DNA of 64,000 nt, taken from JADYZU01 sp964540965 (GTDB lineage: Bacteria; Pseudomonadota; Alphaproteobacteria; Rhodobacterales; Rhodobacteraceae). The stretch lies in NCBI GenBank assembly GCA_964540965.1, contig CAZIOT010000019.1:1-64000 (forward strand), given 5' to 3'. The notes beneath the pieces are model-generated. The model was not told where the DNA came from. It searched no databases and saw only the letters and a program-made list of their open reading frames with translations. Below are positions 35,251 to 42,854 of this stretch, one piece after another. Within the stretch, counting starts at the first letter, position 1, and the number at the start of each line of letters is the position of its first letter. Made by a program: the position numbers and the translations under genes.

Positions 35251-36579
35251 ATGCATTACAGCGACAGACGCAAGATCGACCCCCACCGCGGCGACCGGCT
35301 GGCCGACGGCAGCCCCAACGACAACGACCGGGTGGAAATCGGGCCGACGCAACTGGCCTTTGCCGAATGGCAGGCTGCGGGGCTGGTGCCGCCCGATCTG
35401 ACCGCGATGCGGCTCTGGCGCTGGCAACGGCTGACGGCGGCGGTGACAGAGCGCGACATCGGCGGCCTCCTGATGTTCGATCCGCTCAACATCCGCTACG
35501 CCACCGACACCACCAACATGCAGCTCTGGAACAGCCACAATCCGTTCCGCGCCTGCCTGCTGTGCGCCGACGGCCATATGGTGATGTGGGAATACCGCAA
35601 TTCGCCGTTCCTCGTGACCTTCAATCCGCTGGTGACCGAGCTTCGCCATGGCGCCAGCTTCTTCTACAACGTCAGCGGCGACGCGACCGAGGCCGACGCC
35701 CGCAGCTTTGCCGCGCAGGTGGACGAGGTGATGCGCCTGCACGCCGGGGCGAACCGGCGGCTGGCGGTGGACAAGATCATGATCCACGGGCTGCGCGCGC
35801 TGGAACGCGCCGGGTTCGCGGTGCTCGAGGGCGAGGTGATCACCGAGCGCACCCGCGCCATCAAGGGCCCCGAGGATATCCGCGCCATGCGCTGCGCCCA
35901 TCACGCCTGCGAAAGCGCCATCGCGGAAATGGAGGCCTTTGCCCGCGCCGAAGTGCCGGGGGGCGGGGTCAGCGAGGATGACATCTGGGCCGAACTGCAC
36001 AAGGGCAACATCCGCCGCGGCGGCGAATGGATCGAAACGCGGCTGCTCGCCTCGGGTCCGCGCACCAATCCGTGGTTCCAGGAATGCGGGCCGCGGATCG
36101 TGCAACCCGATGAAATCGTCGCCTTCGACACCGACCTGATCGGCTGCTACGGGATTTGCGTCGACATTTCGCGGACCTGGTGGATCGGCGACGGCCGGCC
36201 CACGAACGAGATGCGCGCGGCCTTTGCCCATGCCCGCGACCATATCGACCAGAACATGGCGATGCTGAAACCCGGGGTGTTGATCCGCGACCTGACCTTC
36301 GGCGGCCACCGGCTGGACGACCGCTACTGGAAGCAGAAATATTCCTGCAAGATGCACGGCGTCGGGCTTTGCGACGAATGGCCCTTCGTGCCCTATCCGG
36401 ATGGCTGGGTCGACGGCGCGTTCGACGTGGAACTGCAGCCCGGCATGGTTCTGTGTGTCGAGGCTTTGGTCAGCCCTGAGGGCGGCGATTTCTCGATCAA
36501 GCTGGAAGACCAGGTGCTGATCACCGAGGCCGGGCACGAGAACCTGACGACCTACCCCTTCGACCCGCGGCTGGGCTGA
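35251..36579 (+). CDS. dddP: Dimethylsulfoniopropionate lyase DddP (M24 peptidase fold)
   Basis: DddP cleaves DMSP to DMS and acrylate using an M24-type di-iron site. The 442-residue protein opens with the DddP-specific block DGSPNDNDRVEIGPTQLAFA (residues 20-39) and later has FDPLNIRYATDTTNMQLWN and LLASGPRTNPWFQECGPR. All six metal ligands are in place: Asp293, Asp295, Asp305, His369, Glu404 and Glu419, with the same mutual spacing as in known DddP. GGAGG lies just upstream of ATG 35251. No acrylate-utilisation or DMSP transport genes adjoin it. Confidence 0.92.
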   Translation: MHYSDRRKIDPHRGDRLADGSPNDNDRVEIGPTQLAFAEWQAAGLVPPDLTAMRLWRWQRLTAAVTERDIGGLLMFDPLNIRYATDTTNMQLWNSHNPFRACLLCADGHMVMWEYRNSPFLVTFNPLVTELRHGASFFYNVSGDATEADARSFAAQVDEVMRLHAGANRRLAVDKIMIHGLRALERAGFAVLEGEVITERTRAIKGPEDIRAMRCAHHACESAIAEMEAFARAEVPGGGVSEDDIWAELHKGNIRRGGEWIETRLLASGPRTNPWFQECGPRIVQPDEIVAFDTDLIGCYGICVDISRTWWIGDGRPTNEMRAAFAHARDHIDQNMAMLKPGVLIRDLTFGGHRLDDRYWKQKYSCKMHGVGLCDEWPFVPYPDGWVDGAFDVELQPGMVLCVEALVSPEGGDFSIKLEDQVLITEAGHENLTTYPFDPRLG

Positions 36580-36581
36580 AA

Positions 36582-36627
36582 CCGAAGTCCATATGGACTT
36601 CGGCTGCGGTTTCCATATGGAAACCGC
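36582..36627. repeat. Twin palindrome 2 between dddP and DUF6314 gene
   Basis: Two perfect 22-bp palindromes, 36582-36603 (core AGTCCATATGGACT) and 36606-36627 (core TTTCCATATGGAAA), fill the gap between convergent stops. The same two cores occur in swapped order at 47650-47695. It probably acts as a terminator for both genes, though no U tract is present. Confidence 0.85.
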
Positions 36628-37031
36628 TAGCGGGCAAAGGTGGTGTGCATCCGGTAATCCTTCCGTGGCCCCGACACCTGCCAGACCGCTGACCACTCGG
36701 GCCAGCGGGCAAAGTCATACTCCACCCGATACAGGTCCGCGCCGCAGGGATGGTCGCTGCCCGCCGCCCGCCCGGCAGGGGTGAAACGGTGGAACGGCCG
36801 ACCGTCCTCGAACAGCACCGCGACGCCTTCCGCCCCGAACTGCCACAAATAGCCGCGCCGCGCCTCGAACGCGCCGGCGCCGGTCTGCAATATCCCCCGC
36901 TCGGCATAGGACAGGCCCCCCGGCACCGGCGCAAAGACCGCGGTGCCGTCGAACCGCCCTGCCCCGGCCAGCCGGTCGTCGATCCGGCGGGCCACCGTCC
37001 AGGCGCCGATGAAATCCTCCGGCCCAAGCAT
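36627..37031 (-). CDS. DUF6314 family protein
   Basis: A 134-residue soluble protein with FIGAWTVARRIDDRLAG near the start and YRVEYDFARWPEWSAVWQVSGP before the end, matching a small lipocalin-like family common in Rhodobacteraceae (DUF6314). No enzymatic motif is visible. ATG 37031 is preceded by GGGGGCAAGGG; the frame extends farther upstream antisense to purB and is cut there. It is divergent from purB by 63 nt. Confidence 0.82.
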   Translation of the reverse strand: MLGPEDFIGAWTVARRIDDRLAGAGRFDGTAVFAPVPGGLSYAERGILQTGAGAFEARRGYLWQFGAEGVAVLFEDGRPFHRFTPAGRAAGSDHPCGADLYRVEYDFARWPEWSAVWQVSGPRKDYRMHTTFAR

Positions 37032-37094
37032 CCCTTGCCCCCCGTGCCCGGCAATCCTAGAAGGCCCGCGTCCCCGCTGCCAGAGGTCCTGCCG

Positions 37095-38411
37095 ATGATC
37101 CCCCGCTATTCCCGCCCCGAGATGGTCGCCCTCTGGTCGCCCGAGACCCGCTTCCGCATCTGGTTCGAGATCGAGGCCCATGCCTGTGACGCCCAGGCCG
37201 CGCTTGGCGTGATCCCGCCAGAGAATGCCGCGGCGGTTTGGAAGGCAAAGGAGGCCACCTTTGACGTGGCCCGCATCGACGAAATCGAGGCGGTGACGAA
37301 ACATGACGTGATCGCCTTCCTGACCCATCTGGCCGAGATCGTCGGCGCCGACGAGGCGCGCTTTGTCCATCAGGGCATGACCAGTTCCGACGTGCTGGAC
37401 ACCACGCTGAACATCCAGCTCGTCCGCGCCGCCGATATCCTGCTGGCCGACCTTGACCGGGTGCTGGCCGCGCTGAAAAAGCGCGCCTACGAACACAAGG
37501 ACACGATCCGCATCGGCCGCAGCCACGGCATCCATGCCGAACCGACGACCATGGGCCTGACCTTCGCCCGCTTCCATGCCGAGATGGACCGCAACCGCGC
37601 CCGCCTGCGCGCCGCGCGGGCCGAGGTCGCGACCGGGGCGATTTCCGGCGCCGTCGGCACCTTTGCCAATATCGACCCGGCGGTCGAGGCGCATGTCTGC
37701 AAGATGATGGGTCTAACGCCCGAACCGATCAGCACGCAAGTGATCCCGCGCGACCGCCATGCGATGTATTTCGCCACCCTTGGCGTCATCGCCAGCAGCA
37801 TGGAAAACCTCGCCATCGAAATCCGCCACATGCAGCGGACCGAAGTGCTTGAGGCCGAGGAATATTTCAGCCCCGGCCAGAAGGGGTCAAGCGCCATGCC
37901 GCACAAGCGCAATCCGGTGCTGACCGAAAACCTGACCGGCCTCGCCCGGCTGGTGCGCATGGCGGTGGTCCCGGCGATGGAGAATGTGGCGCTGTGGCAC
38001 GAGCGTGACATCAGCCATTCCAGCGTCGAACGCGCCATCGGACCGGATGCGACGGTCACGCTGGACTTTGCCCTGAACCGGCTGGCCGGCGTCATCGAAA
38101 AGCTGGTGGTCTATCCCGGGAACATGCTGAAGAACCTCAACAAATTCAGCGGTCTTGTCATGTCGCAGCGCGTGCTTCTGGCTCTGACGCAGGCCGGTGT
38201 CAGCCGCGAGGATGCCTATCGGCTGGTGCAGCGCAACGCGATGAAGGTCTGGGAACAGGGGGCGGATTTCAAGGCCGAGCTTCTGGCCGACCCCGAGGTG
38301 ACAGCGGCGCTTTCGCCTGCCGAGATCGAAGAGAAATTCGATCTGGCCTACCACACCAAACATGTCGACACGATCTTTGCGCGGGTGTTCGGCACGGCCG
38401 AAGGCGCATAG
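37095..38411 (+). CDS. purB: Adenylosuccinate lyase PurB
   Basis: Acts twice in purine synthesis, on SAICAR and on adenylosuccinate. The 438-residue protein has the fumarase/aspartase-superfamily signature GSSAMPHKRNPVLTEN, a TKHDVIAFL segment, GMTSSDVLDTT, and GRSHGIHAEPTT with the conserved catalytic His. GAGG lies a few bases upstream of ATG 37095. The gene is convergent with luxI; a GC-rich imperfect hairpin around 38423-38446 may end both transcripts. Confidence 0.97.
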   Translation: MIPRYSRPEMVALWSPETRFRIWFEIEAHACDAQAALGVIPPENAAAVWKAKEATFDVARIDEIEAVTKHDVIAFLTHLAEIVGADEARFVHQGMTSSDVLDTTLNIQLVRAADILLADLDRVLAALKKRAYEHKDTIRIGRSHGIHAEPTTMGLTFARFHAEMDRNRARLRAARAEVATGAISGAVGTFANIDPAVEAHVCKMMGLTPEPISTQVIPRDRHAMYFATLGVIASSMENLAIEIRHMQRTEVLEAEEYFSPGQKGSSAMPHKRNPVLTENLTGLARLVRMAVVPAMENVALWHERDISHSSVERAIGPDATVTLDFALNRLAGVIEKLVVYPGNMLKNLNKFSGLVMSQRVLLALTQAGVSREDAYRLVQRNAMKVWEQGADFKAELLADPEVTAALSPAEIEEKFDLAYHTKHVDTIFARVFGTAEGA

Positions 38412-38467
38412 ACCCGCCGCGGGCCGGCCCACCCCCCGGTGGCCGACCCCGCAAGGGGAATCCGGAA

Positions 38468-39118
38468 TCACGCCATGGCGGGCGCGTGAACCACGGCATG
38501 TTGCGGCAAATGCGTCGGCCGCGGCGCGGCGACGGCATCTCGGCCGGCGGGCATCGCCAGAACGGCATATTGCCGACCGTCATCATTGCGATAGGGCTCG
38601 CCGATGCGTTCGGCCGCATAGCCCAGTTGCCGCAACGCCCGCATCAGCGCCAGCGGCGACAGCGACATCAGCCGGTTGGCGCCGGCATTGCCCGCAACCT
38701 CGATCAGGCCGTCGACGATCAGCGACAGGCACAGGCTGCGGTCGGCATGGGCGCGCAACTCGTCCGAGATCACCAGCCGCGTGCATTCCCAGACCCGCGG
38801 GTTCGCCACCTCGCCGCCCATGATGTCGGCGGGAATGTCGACCAGCTTGCCCTGCACCGCGTCGCGCAGCATGTAGGTATGGCTGCCCCAGGCCGCAGTG
38901 GTCGCCATCGCCCGCGCCCCGCCCACGACTTGGCCGTCGACCAGGACCAGCGAATACCAGGCCAGCGGGTTGTCGTACTGGTCCATTTCCACGTCGTCGT
39001 CATGAGGAATGTCCCAGCCCAACTGGTCGACGAAGAAGCGTTTGCGCAGGCGCAGGAAGTCGTAGAACGCCGTCCCGTAGAGGTGGAGCGATTTCATGTT
39101 GAAGGTGATGTGGTCCAT
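38468..39118 (-). CDS. luxI: Acyl-homoserine-lactone synthase (LuxI family)
   Basis: Makes an N-acyl-homoserine lactone from S-adenosylmethionine and an acyl-ACP or acyl-CoA. The 216-residue protein carries the invariant LuxI residues: Arg and Phe in LRKRFFVDQLGWDIP, the acidic pair in EMDQYDNP, and Glu and Arg in VWECTRLVI. AGGAG seven bases upstream selects ATG 39118. It lies 208 nt downstream of luxR on the same strand. The acyl chain cannot be predicted from sequence. Confidence 0.95.
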   Translation of the reverse strand: MDHITFNMKSLHLYGTAFYDFLRLRKRFFVDQLGWDIPHDDDVEMDQYDNPLAWYSLVLVDGQVVGGARAMATTAAWGSHTYMLRDAVQGKLVDIPADIMGGEVANPRVWECTRLVISDELRAHADRSLCLSLIVDGLIEVAGNAGANRLMSLSPLALMRALRQLGYAAERIGEPYRNDDGRQYAVLAMPAGRDAVAAPRPTHLPQHAVVHAPAMA

Positions 39119-39123
39119 TCGTG

Positions 39124-39153
39124 CTCTCCTTAGTGGAGAGTCCATTTAGACTC
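39124..39153 (-). promoter_or_regulatory. luxI leader hairpin over the ribosome binding site and adjacent inverted repeat
   Basis: In the luxI mRNA the AGGAG site lies in one arm of a 6-bp hairpin (CTCTCC 39124-39129 / GGAGAG 39135-39140, loop of 5). Directly upstream is an inverted repeat GAGTC (39138-39142) / GACTC (39149-39153) with a 6-nt spacer, which could be a lux-box-like operator. Folding would hide the ribosome binding site. Confidence 0.4.
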
Positions 39154-39241
39154 GACATCTCTTAATTGTTGATTCACCTCTGCCGTGTTTTCCCCTTGCG
39201 GGACGAAAATATTCCTGTTGCGGACGGCAACGGGCAGCGAA

Positions 39242-39261
39242 CGCCCCTCTGCGCGGGGGCG
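39242..39261 (-). terminator. Possible GC hairpin after luxR
   Basis: CGCCCC (39242-39247) and GGGGCG (39256-39261) can pair 66 nt beyond the luxR stop. No U tract follows. The remaining part of the 208-nt luxR-luxI gap shows no convincing -35/-10 pair; TCAACA and CTAAAT 17 nt apart ahead of luxI are the best, but weak. Confidence 0.3.
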
Positions 39262-39326
39262 CAACGGCATGATTCTGCCGACACGGGGGGCGAATCACCC
39301 CGACGATTCGCAGACCGGAAAAGGGA

Positions 39327-39935
39327 TCAGATCAGGCCATAGCCCCGGGCCAGGGTCGCCGCCTGCGCGCCGGTCGCGGCGCCCAGCTTGACCTTGGCGT
39401 TCTTGAGCCGCTGCTTGACAGCGCCCTCGGTCACGCCCAGTTCGTGCGCGATCTGCTTGAGCCGCATCCCGTCCTTGACCATGCGCAACGCCTCGAGTTC
39501 CGCCTGGGTCAGGTTGGTCGGCGGTTCGCGGTCCTGATGCAGCTGGATGACATGCGCCTCGAGCAGGCCCATCTCGTCATCGGTATATTCGCGGTCGGCG
39601 CGGACAAAGCTGCCGAACGACCGCAGGCCGGCGGAATTGTCGTCGAACACCGACATGGCGACGCCATAAAGCAGCCCGTGGTCGCGGGCATGGTTCATGA
39701 TGTTGCGCGGATCGGCGACGGGAATGGCGCTCCAGCGGATGGCGCCGGCGTTCTGGTAACACCAGCGGATCACCGGATCGAACAGCATGAAGCGTTCGCG
39801 GGTATAGTATTCGACCCATTCCGGGGGAAAGGCGTTGATCTCTTCCATAGGGAAGGCAAAGCCCACGCGCAGCGCAAGATAGTAGCCGACCGGGGCAAGT
39901 TCCCGCATCGTTTCAGCTTTCAGCAATGTGGCCAT
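39327..39935 (-). CDS. LuxR family autoinducer-binding transcriptional regulator
   Basis: A 202-residue regulator with an N-terminal autoinducer-binding domain (WVEYYTRERFMLFDPVIRW and AIRWSAI carry the conserved Trp, Tyr, Asp-Pro and Trp) and a C-terminal LuxR helix-turn-helix (LTQAELEALRMVKDGMRLK then IAHELGVTEGAVKQRL). It is somewhat shorter than most LuxR proteins. Encoded upstream of luxI on the same strand, it is the likely receptor for the LuxI product. A divergent gene at 40093 encodes a paralogue of its ligand-binding half. Confidence 0.93.
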   Translation of the reverse strand: MATLLKAETMRELAPVGYYLALRVGFAFPMEEINAFPPEWVEYYTRERFMLFDPVIRWCYQNAGAIRWSAIPVADPRNIMNHARDHGLLYGVAMSVFDDNSAGLRSFGSFVRADREYTDDEMGLLEAHVIQLHQDREPPTNLTQAELEALRMVKDGMRLKQIAHELGVTEGAVKQRLKNAKVKLGAATGAQAATLARGYGLI

Positions 39936-40004
39936 GCTGTCGCCCCACTTCCGGGCGCCCCCTGCCCGCCCTTGTCACCTGCCTCGCTCGCATAATATGG
40001 TGAT

Positions 40005-40046
40005 ACAATCATTGTGCTCTGTTACACGCGTCTGAAGCAATATTGC
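40005..40046. promoter_or_regulatory. Two CAAT/ATTG inverted repeats in the luxR divergent region
   Basis: ACAATCATTGT (40005-40015) and GCAATATTGC (40037-40046) are palindromic and share CAAT/ATTG half sites. Their centres are about 31.5 bp apart, three helical turns. They sit in the AT-rich part of the 157-nt gap between luxR and the divergent HTH-less gene, and could bind a dimeric regulator cooperatively. Confidence 0.4.
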
Positions 40047-40092
40047 CTTGCGGCACCACGGGCAACCTTAAAGCGAGTGGACGGAATTATTC

Positions 40093-40587
40093 ATGCACGA
40101 CCAGGCAGAAATCCTACTCACAGTCGAAAAACTGACCGCTCTCGCGCCGACCGGCTATGCGATCGCACAACATGTGCGCTTCACGACGCCGACCTTCCTG
40201 TTCCAGACCTATCCCCGCGAATGGATCGAGGTCTATACCCAGCGCGGCTATGTCATGTCGGATCCGACGGTGATGTGGGGATTCTCGAACACCGGGCGGG
40301 TGCGCTGGTCGGAGCTTGCGGCACAGGACAGCGCCGGGATGCTCGCGGAATCGGCGGCGCATGGGATGCGCTATGGCTTTACCCTTGCCACCGACCGCGG
40401 CGGCAGCCAGAGCCTCGCCTCGTTCACCCGTGGCGACCGCGATTTCACCGATGCCGAAATCGACCAGATCGAGGGGCTGTTCCTTGACCTGCATGATGCC
40501 ACCACCGATCTTGCCGGCCTTGCCCCTGAAACGCGCGAGGCGCTCAAGCGGATGTCGATCACCTTCACCCATCCCTCGGGCGGCTAG
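40093..40587 (+). CDS. LuxR-type autoinducer-binding domain protein lacking the DNA-binding domain
   Basis: A 164-residue paralogue of the N-terminal half of the neighbouring LuxR. Ligand-pocket residues are kept: Trp and Tyr in WIEVYTQRGYVMSDPTVMW, the Asp-Pro pair, and VRWSEL. The alignment continues into the first helix of the HTH (LAPETREALKRMS) and then stops after ITFTHPSGG, so the recognition helix is absent. It may form inactive heterodimers with LuxR or bind signal without DNA contact. GGACGGA lies upstream of ATG 40093. The reading frame is clean, without an obvious frameshift. Confidence 0.88.
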   Translation: MHDQAEILLTVEKLTALAPTGYAIAQHVRFTTPTFLFQTYPREWIEVYTQRGYVMSDPTVMWGFSNTGRVRWSELAAQDSAGMLAESAAHGMRYGFTLATDRGGSQSLASFTRGDRDFTDAEIDQIEGLFLDLHDATTDLAGLAPETREALKRMSITFTHPSGG

Positions 40588-40653
40588 GCTTCAGTCTTTG
40601 TTCACCTTCGGTCCCTAGTCTGCAGGAAAGACAAGGGAACCGGAGACTGCCCC

Positions 40654-41721
40654 ATGACCGCATCGCCCGCGCTGATGTCCGACCGCCCGGCGCCGCCCCT
40701 GCGCGATTCGGGCCTGATCGACCGACGGCGCAAGGCGGCGATCCTTGTCCAGCTTCTGCTGGCCGACGGACAGAAGCTCGCCCTGTCCCGCCTGCCCGAG
40801 GATGTGCAGATCAACCTGACCCGCGAACTGGCCGCGCTGCGGCTGGTCGACAAGGACACCCTGCATGCCGTGGCCGAGGAATTCGCCCGCGAGATCGAAC
40901 AGGTCGGTCTTGCCGCGGTCGGCGGCGTCGAAGGCGCGCTGGCCGCGCTCTCGGGCCAGATCAGCCCCGGCGCGCAGGCCCGTCTCAAGCGCGAGGCGGC
41001 CGAGGCGCGGGGCACCGATCCCTGGGCGCAGATCGCCGACATGGCACCGGCCGACCTGGTGCCGCTGGTCGACCGCGAAAGCACCGAGGTGGCGGCGGTG
41101 GTGCTGTCGAAACTGCCCGTCGCCCGCGCGGCCGAACTGCTGGCGCTGCTTCCCGGCGAAAAGGCCCGGCGCATCACCTATGCGATGTCGCAAACCGCCG
41201 ATATCCGGCCCGAAGCCGTGGCCCGCATCGGCCAGGCGCTGGTGCAGGACTATGGCCCGCGCGCCAGCCCGGCCTTTGCCGTGCCGCCGGTGCAGCGCGT
41301 CGGCGCCATCCTCAACTTCAGCCAGGCCGCGACCCGCGATTCGGTACTGGAATCCCTGGCCGAGACCGATGCAGGCTTTGCCGAACAGGTGCGCCGCGCG
41401 ATCTTTACCTTTGCCGACATCCCCGAACGGGTGACCAAGGTCGAGGTGCCGCGCGCGATCCGCGGCATCGAGAACGCCGTGATGGTGACGGCGCTGGCCT
41501 TTTCGCTGGCGCAGGGCGGCGCCGATGCGGCGGCGGCCGAATTCATCCTGGCCAACATGTCGCAGCGGATGGCCGAAACCCTGCGCGAGGAAATCGCCGA
41601 ACGCGGCCGCATCCGCCGCGCCGATGGCGAAGGGGCGCAGGGCACCATCGTTGCCGCGATCCGCGAAAAGGCCGATTCCGGCGAGGTGACCCTGATCCAG
41701 CATGAGGAGCCGGAGATCTAG
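40654..41721 (+). CDS. fliG: FliG flagellar motor switch protein
   Basis: A 355-residue FliG with N-terminal, middle and C-terminal domains (RRKAAILVQLLLADG; ESTEVAAVVLSKLPVARAAELL in place of the usual EHPQ segment; ANMSQRMAETLREEIAERG). In the torque helix the charges are kept: the Arg of SQR is present, Glu-Glu replaces the usual Asp-Asp, and the later Arg is present. GGAG 9 nt upstream supports ATG 40654. No other flagellar or chemotaxis gene lies in the window. Confidence 0.88.
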   Translation: MTASPALMSDRPAPPLRDSGLIDRRRKAAILVQLLLADGQKLALSRLPEDVQINLTRELAALRLVDKDTLHAVAEEFAREIEQVGLAAVGGVEGALAALSGQISPGAQARLKREAAEARGTDPWAQIADMAPADLVPLVDRESTEVAAVVLSKLPVARAAELLALLPGEKARRITYAMSQTADIRPEAVARIGQALVQDYGPRASPAFAVPPVQRVGAILNFSQAATRDSVLESLAETDAGFAEQVRRAIFTFADIPERVTKVEVPRAIRGIENAVMVTALAFSLAQGGADAAAAEFILANMSQRMAETLREEIAERGRIRRADGEGAQGTIVAAIREKADSGEVTLIQHEEPEI

Positions 41722-41802
41722 CCGGGCCGTCCTGACGCCGTGGTGTCCGCGGCCCTTGGGGGCATGCTACGGTGCGGATACACCCCCGGTCCACGGAGCC
41801 AG

Positions 41803-41854
41803 GATCGAAATTCCCGAATTTCGATCGGCCCAGCCAAAATTCTGGAATTTTGGC
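41803..41854. repeat. Twin palindrome 3 between fliG and lpxL
   Basis: Two near-perfect palindromes: 11-bp arms at 41803-41813 and 41816-41826 around CC, and 10-bp arms at 41833-41842 and 41845-41854 around TG. Both centre on AATTC/GAATT. They lie 82 nt after fliG and 86 nt before lpxL, both rightward, so termination of fliG is the likely role. The rest of this 218-nt gap shows no other feature. Confidence 0.8.
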
Positions 41855-41939
41855 CGGCGCCCGTCGACGCATCCGGCCAACCGCTGCGTCTTGGCAGCCC
41901 CCCGCGCCTCGCCTATCTCTGCCCGCGACAGGGGGGCCG

Positions 41940-42854
41940 ATGGCGCAGGACAAGGGGACCACGGGCAGTCCGGGCGACTGGATTGCCGACAAGGCGCTGC
42001 GCGGCCTGATCGCCGCCCTGCGCCTGCTGCCCTATGCCGCGCGCGTCCGCTTCATGGGCTGGCTTATGCGCCGGGTGGTCGGGCCGCTGGCCGGATACCG
42101 CGCCCGCGCCCGCGGCAACCTGGCCGAGACATTTCCCGACTGGCCCGAGGCGCGGCGGCGCGCCGTGGCCGATGCCGCGCTCGACAATTTCGGCCGCACC
42201 GTGATCGAGAACTATTCCGGCACCGAACTGGCCGCCCGCCTTGCCGGCACGACAGCCGAAGGCGAGGGGCTGGCCGCTGCCAGGGCGGCCCATGCCGCCG
42301 GCCAGCCGGTGATCTTCGTCACCGGCCATTTCGGCAATTACGAAGCGCCGCGCCATGTGCTGGACGCCGCCGGCCTGACCATCGGCTGCATCTACCGCGC
42401 CATGGGCAACCCTTTCTTCAACGCCCATTACGTCCGCACCCTGGAACAGGTCTCGGGGCCAAGTTTCGAACGCGGCCGCGGCACCGCCGGCTTTGTCCGC
42501 CACCTGCGCAGCGGTGGCATGGCGGTGCTTCTGTTCGACGTGCATGACACCAATGGCGTGCCGGTCGATTTCCTGGGCCGGCCGGCGATGACCACCACCT
42601 CGCCCGCCGATCTGGCGCTGCGTTATGGCGCCGTCGTCATCCCCTATTTCGGCATCCGCCGCCCCGACGGTCTTGGCTTCGACATCCGGGTCGAGGCGCC
42701 GATCCCCCCCGGCGATCCGCTGGCGATGATGCGGGAAATGACCGCGCGGCTTGAGGCGCGGATTGCCGAACATCCCGGCCAGTGGTTCTGGGTCCACCGC
42801 CGCTGGAAACCGGAAAAGCGCCGGAGGGTCAGCGCAGTTCCGCCGCCGCAATGA
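41940..42854 (+). CDS. lpxL: Lipid A late acyltransferase (LpxL/HtrB family)
   Basis: Transfers a secondary acyl chain to the lipid A precursor at the inner membrane. The 304-residue protein has the catalytic HX4E motif as His130-Glu135 in GHFGNYE, the conserved FERGRGTAGFVRHLRSGG and the late WFWVHRRWKPEK. A run of GGGGGG upstream supports ATG 41940. The last 26 nt overlap the end of the convergent DUF1223 gene. Confidence 0.92.
   Translation: MAQDKGTTGSPGDWIADKALRGLIAALRLLPYAARVRFMGWLMRRVVGPLAGYRARARGNLAETFPDWPEARRRAVADAALDNFGRTVIENYSGTELAARLAGTTAEGEGLAAARAAHAAGQPVIFVTGHFGNYEAPRHVLDAAGLTIGCIYRAMGNPFFNAHYVRTLEQVSGPSFERGRGTAGFVRHLRSGGMAVLLFDVHDTNGVPVDFLGRPAMTTTSPADLALRYGAVVIPYFGIRRPDGLGFDIRVEAPIPPGDPLAMMREMTARLEARIAEHPGQWFWVHRRWKPEKRRRVSAVPPPQ

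Noticed and set aside
38412..38467. Terminator between purB and luxI
   Set aside because: Only an imperfect GGCC-CACC/GGTGGCC stem with a bulge and no U tract is visible, so it is mentioned under purB but not listed.
39185..39391. 68-residue open frame between luxI and luxR
   Set aside because: It overlaps the end of luxR on the opposite strand, has no ribosome binding site and no similarity.
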